Positions 62,292 to 64,000 of a DNA stretch of 64,000 nucleotides are shown here, in pieces. This stretch comes from Ehretia macrophylla (Eukaryota; Streptophyta; Magnoliopsida; Boraginales; Ehretiaceae), in contig CM075767.1 in NCBI GenBank assembly GCA_037974665.1, positions 28,049,498 through 28,113,497 of the forward strand. The letters run 5' to 3'. The position numbers and the translations under genes are program-made. The first letter of the stretch is position 1, and each line of letters starts with the position of its first letter. Below the pieces are notes generated by a model, which saw only the letters and a program-made list of their open reading frames with translations, ran no database searches and was not told the origin of the DNA.

Positions 62292-64000
62292 TGTGACGCC
62301 CGAGATTTTTTCGTACTTCTAGCTCACTATTGCATCCACTAGTTGCGCATTTCTTTTGTGTTTTAATTACTGTCTTCTTTAGTTACTATTCCTTTCATTT
62401 TTCAACTGCATAATATTACTGAATTAGCATTTTTATTAAATTATATTAATTATTTTAGGAGTGAGAAAATGTGCGATTGAGCTAGGAACGATAGGAGCCT
62501 TTGTTTAGAAAATGGTTTAGTGAACTAATGAATAGTATTACATAACTTAGCTAGGTGTTTTAATTAGCTAGCACTTATTTGCACCTTAAACTCGTTTTAA
62601 AGCTATCTAGGCTCATTTTAGAAGACCATTTATGCACCTAACTAGACCCTACCCATATTAGCACTCAACATAACACTTAAGCTCATTATGAAACAAGAAA
62701 AAAAAAGCTGAAAAAGAGCAGCCCAAACCCGACAGCAAGGAGAAGGAGAAAGAAGGAGATTTTGCTCAACAATTCTTCAATCCAAGCCAAGCCAAGTTGG
62801 ATGCAAGTAGTTTAGGGTGTTAGCTAGCCTCCCGAGAGTTCCTACGCGCATTGGTGAGGGTTTTGCATGCTATTTTTGCATTTGAAATATATGTCAACTT
62901 TCTTTAATTCGTAGATTTGTTATCAAATGCTATTGTAATGCTCAAATATGCTTATGTATGTTATGTATAAGTAGTAAGGACCTAATTTATGCTATTGTTT
63001 CGTAGCTTAATCGGTTGAAATTGCTCGTTGAATATTTGGCATAAATAGTGACAGGTAGGGTTTTGTGAAATCGGACCTTATAGCTTAAATTAATGGTTCT
63101 AATAGGTGCTTTTGATGTTAATGAAAGTCATGTAAAGGCCCCATAGGGTTAAATTGCTCATAACCTAGCAAAATAATGAAATAACCGACTTTTAGAAAGG
63201 GGTTTCGGGGTTATCACGAATCCAGGTTAAATTGGCCTCCAAATTTAGTAATCCTAGGATATTTAGGATCTAACTAAGCTTTGCTAGTTCCCATTTGAGT
63301 CCCGATTGAGGTACGTGTGGTACAAAGTTAAAAGAGGGAATTTTGGGCTTTTGGGCTAAATGCTAGTGTTTGCATGATTTCGAGGGTCCTAAAGGTGCCT
63401 AAGAGGTTAACTAGAAGCATGGTATAGGCCGCTTGCTAATCTAGAACCATAACATGAGTTTGGAAGGAAAACGGGTTGGGTTACAAAGGGGTTTAAGTAC
63501 AAATTCGATTGTCTCACGCTTCTAAAACCTTGGCATGACTCCTTGTGTGTTTAAATGTAGTTTCAAGATGTTTTGGAACTTTGGTATAGTTCTATGTGAA
63601 TTTTTAATATGCACCTTTGTAAATTTCTTAATTGCTTATATGAAACTGCTTCTTTTCTAACTGTTTCGAGGTCAACCTACTTTGTTGATCCTCCCACGTG
63701 TTATTACTTATATTGTTGATATTGGCTTGCCATTGTAAAAGTACATTGCATATTGGTTGCGCAACCATAGTGTCAGGGGTGGATGTGTTGAATATCGGCT
63801 GGGCGGCAAAGGGCTTGCCAGTGGATGTTCAAACTCCGTACCCTTGTCCCTCATTCTCCTGGTCCAAAGATTGCCAGGGGATGTTGGGTCGTAGGATTAT
63901 CAGGGTACATCCGGAGTGCACCCACTGAGGTGATTGGGAATTTGCCGGCACATAAATCGTGGTTCGTGGCCAAAGATAAGAGAATCATGGAGTGTTGTAG
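62292..64000 (+). mobile_element. Gypsy-type LTR inserted in Copia integrase, runs off the window
   Basis: Starts TGTGACGCCCGAGATTT, like the LTRs at 22217 and 25803, and follows them with clear divergence through the ACCTACTTTGTTGATCCTCC stretch, the GGTTGCGCAACC palindrome (63755-63766) and a GTACATCCGGAGTGC box (63905-63919). GTTCC at 62287-62291 should be its target duplication. It is an older relative of that LTR family; the rest lies beyond 64000. Confidence 0.9.

Overview
The window reads as heterochromatic nuclear DNA of a flowering plant, probably a eudicot. It is a piece of mitochondrial DNA of about 22.7 kb (a NUMT) taken apart by long-terminal-repeat (LTR) retrotransposons. Two things argue against it being the mitochondrial genome itself. 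The retroelements sit in it with clean 5-bp target-site duplications and are nested in one another, which is normal for nuclear chromatin. The mitochondrial genes are full of stops, frameshifts and C-to-T/G-to-A changes. The organelle genes still carry introns, so the transfer was of DNA and not of RNA.

Layout. 1-629: 3' end of an LTR inserted in cox1 exon 2. 630-10120: mitochondrial block 1, all recognised genes on the minus strand: cox1 with its mobile group I intron and LAGLIDADG endonuclease ORF, rps10 with its group II intron, the first codons of rps3, rps19, a captured Ty1/Copia reverse-transcriptase fragment, and tRNA-Ile(CAU). 10121-40650: a Ty3/Gypsy element (+ strand, chromodomain-bearing, Tekay/Del-like), TSD GCAAA. 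Its gag gene holds a second Gypsy element (minus strand, 14387-30496, TSD AGTAC), whose 5' LTR holds a third, non-autonomous element (+ strand, 22217-28291, TSD ATTTC). Its integrase gene holds a solo LTR (33790-36418, TSD ATCGG). 40651-51748: mitochondrial block 2 with rrn5, a tRNA-Phe relic and rrn18 on the minus strand. 51749-54760: another solo LTR (TSD TTGCC). 54761-56948: mitochondrial block 3. 56949-62291: a Ty1/Copia element (LTR, leader, gag, protease, start of integrase) cut by one more Gypsy-type LTR that runs off the window end.

No cellular nuclear gene, CRISPR array or bacterial operon is visible, and no retroelement gene set here is intact: all pol genes have internal stops. The middle Gypsy element is notable because seven stops interrupt a gag-pol frame that has no frameshift at all. 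The most interesting non-coding signals are a hairpin kept just upstream of the polypurine tract although its sequence differs between elements, a near-palindromic 15-mer kept in nine LTRs of several families, and a short dispersed repeat found only in the three mitochondrial blocks.

Nothing here is convincingly a new biological system. The value of the window is as a well-dated nest of insertions in a NUMT that kept a mobile intron.
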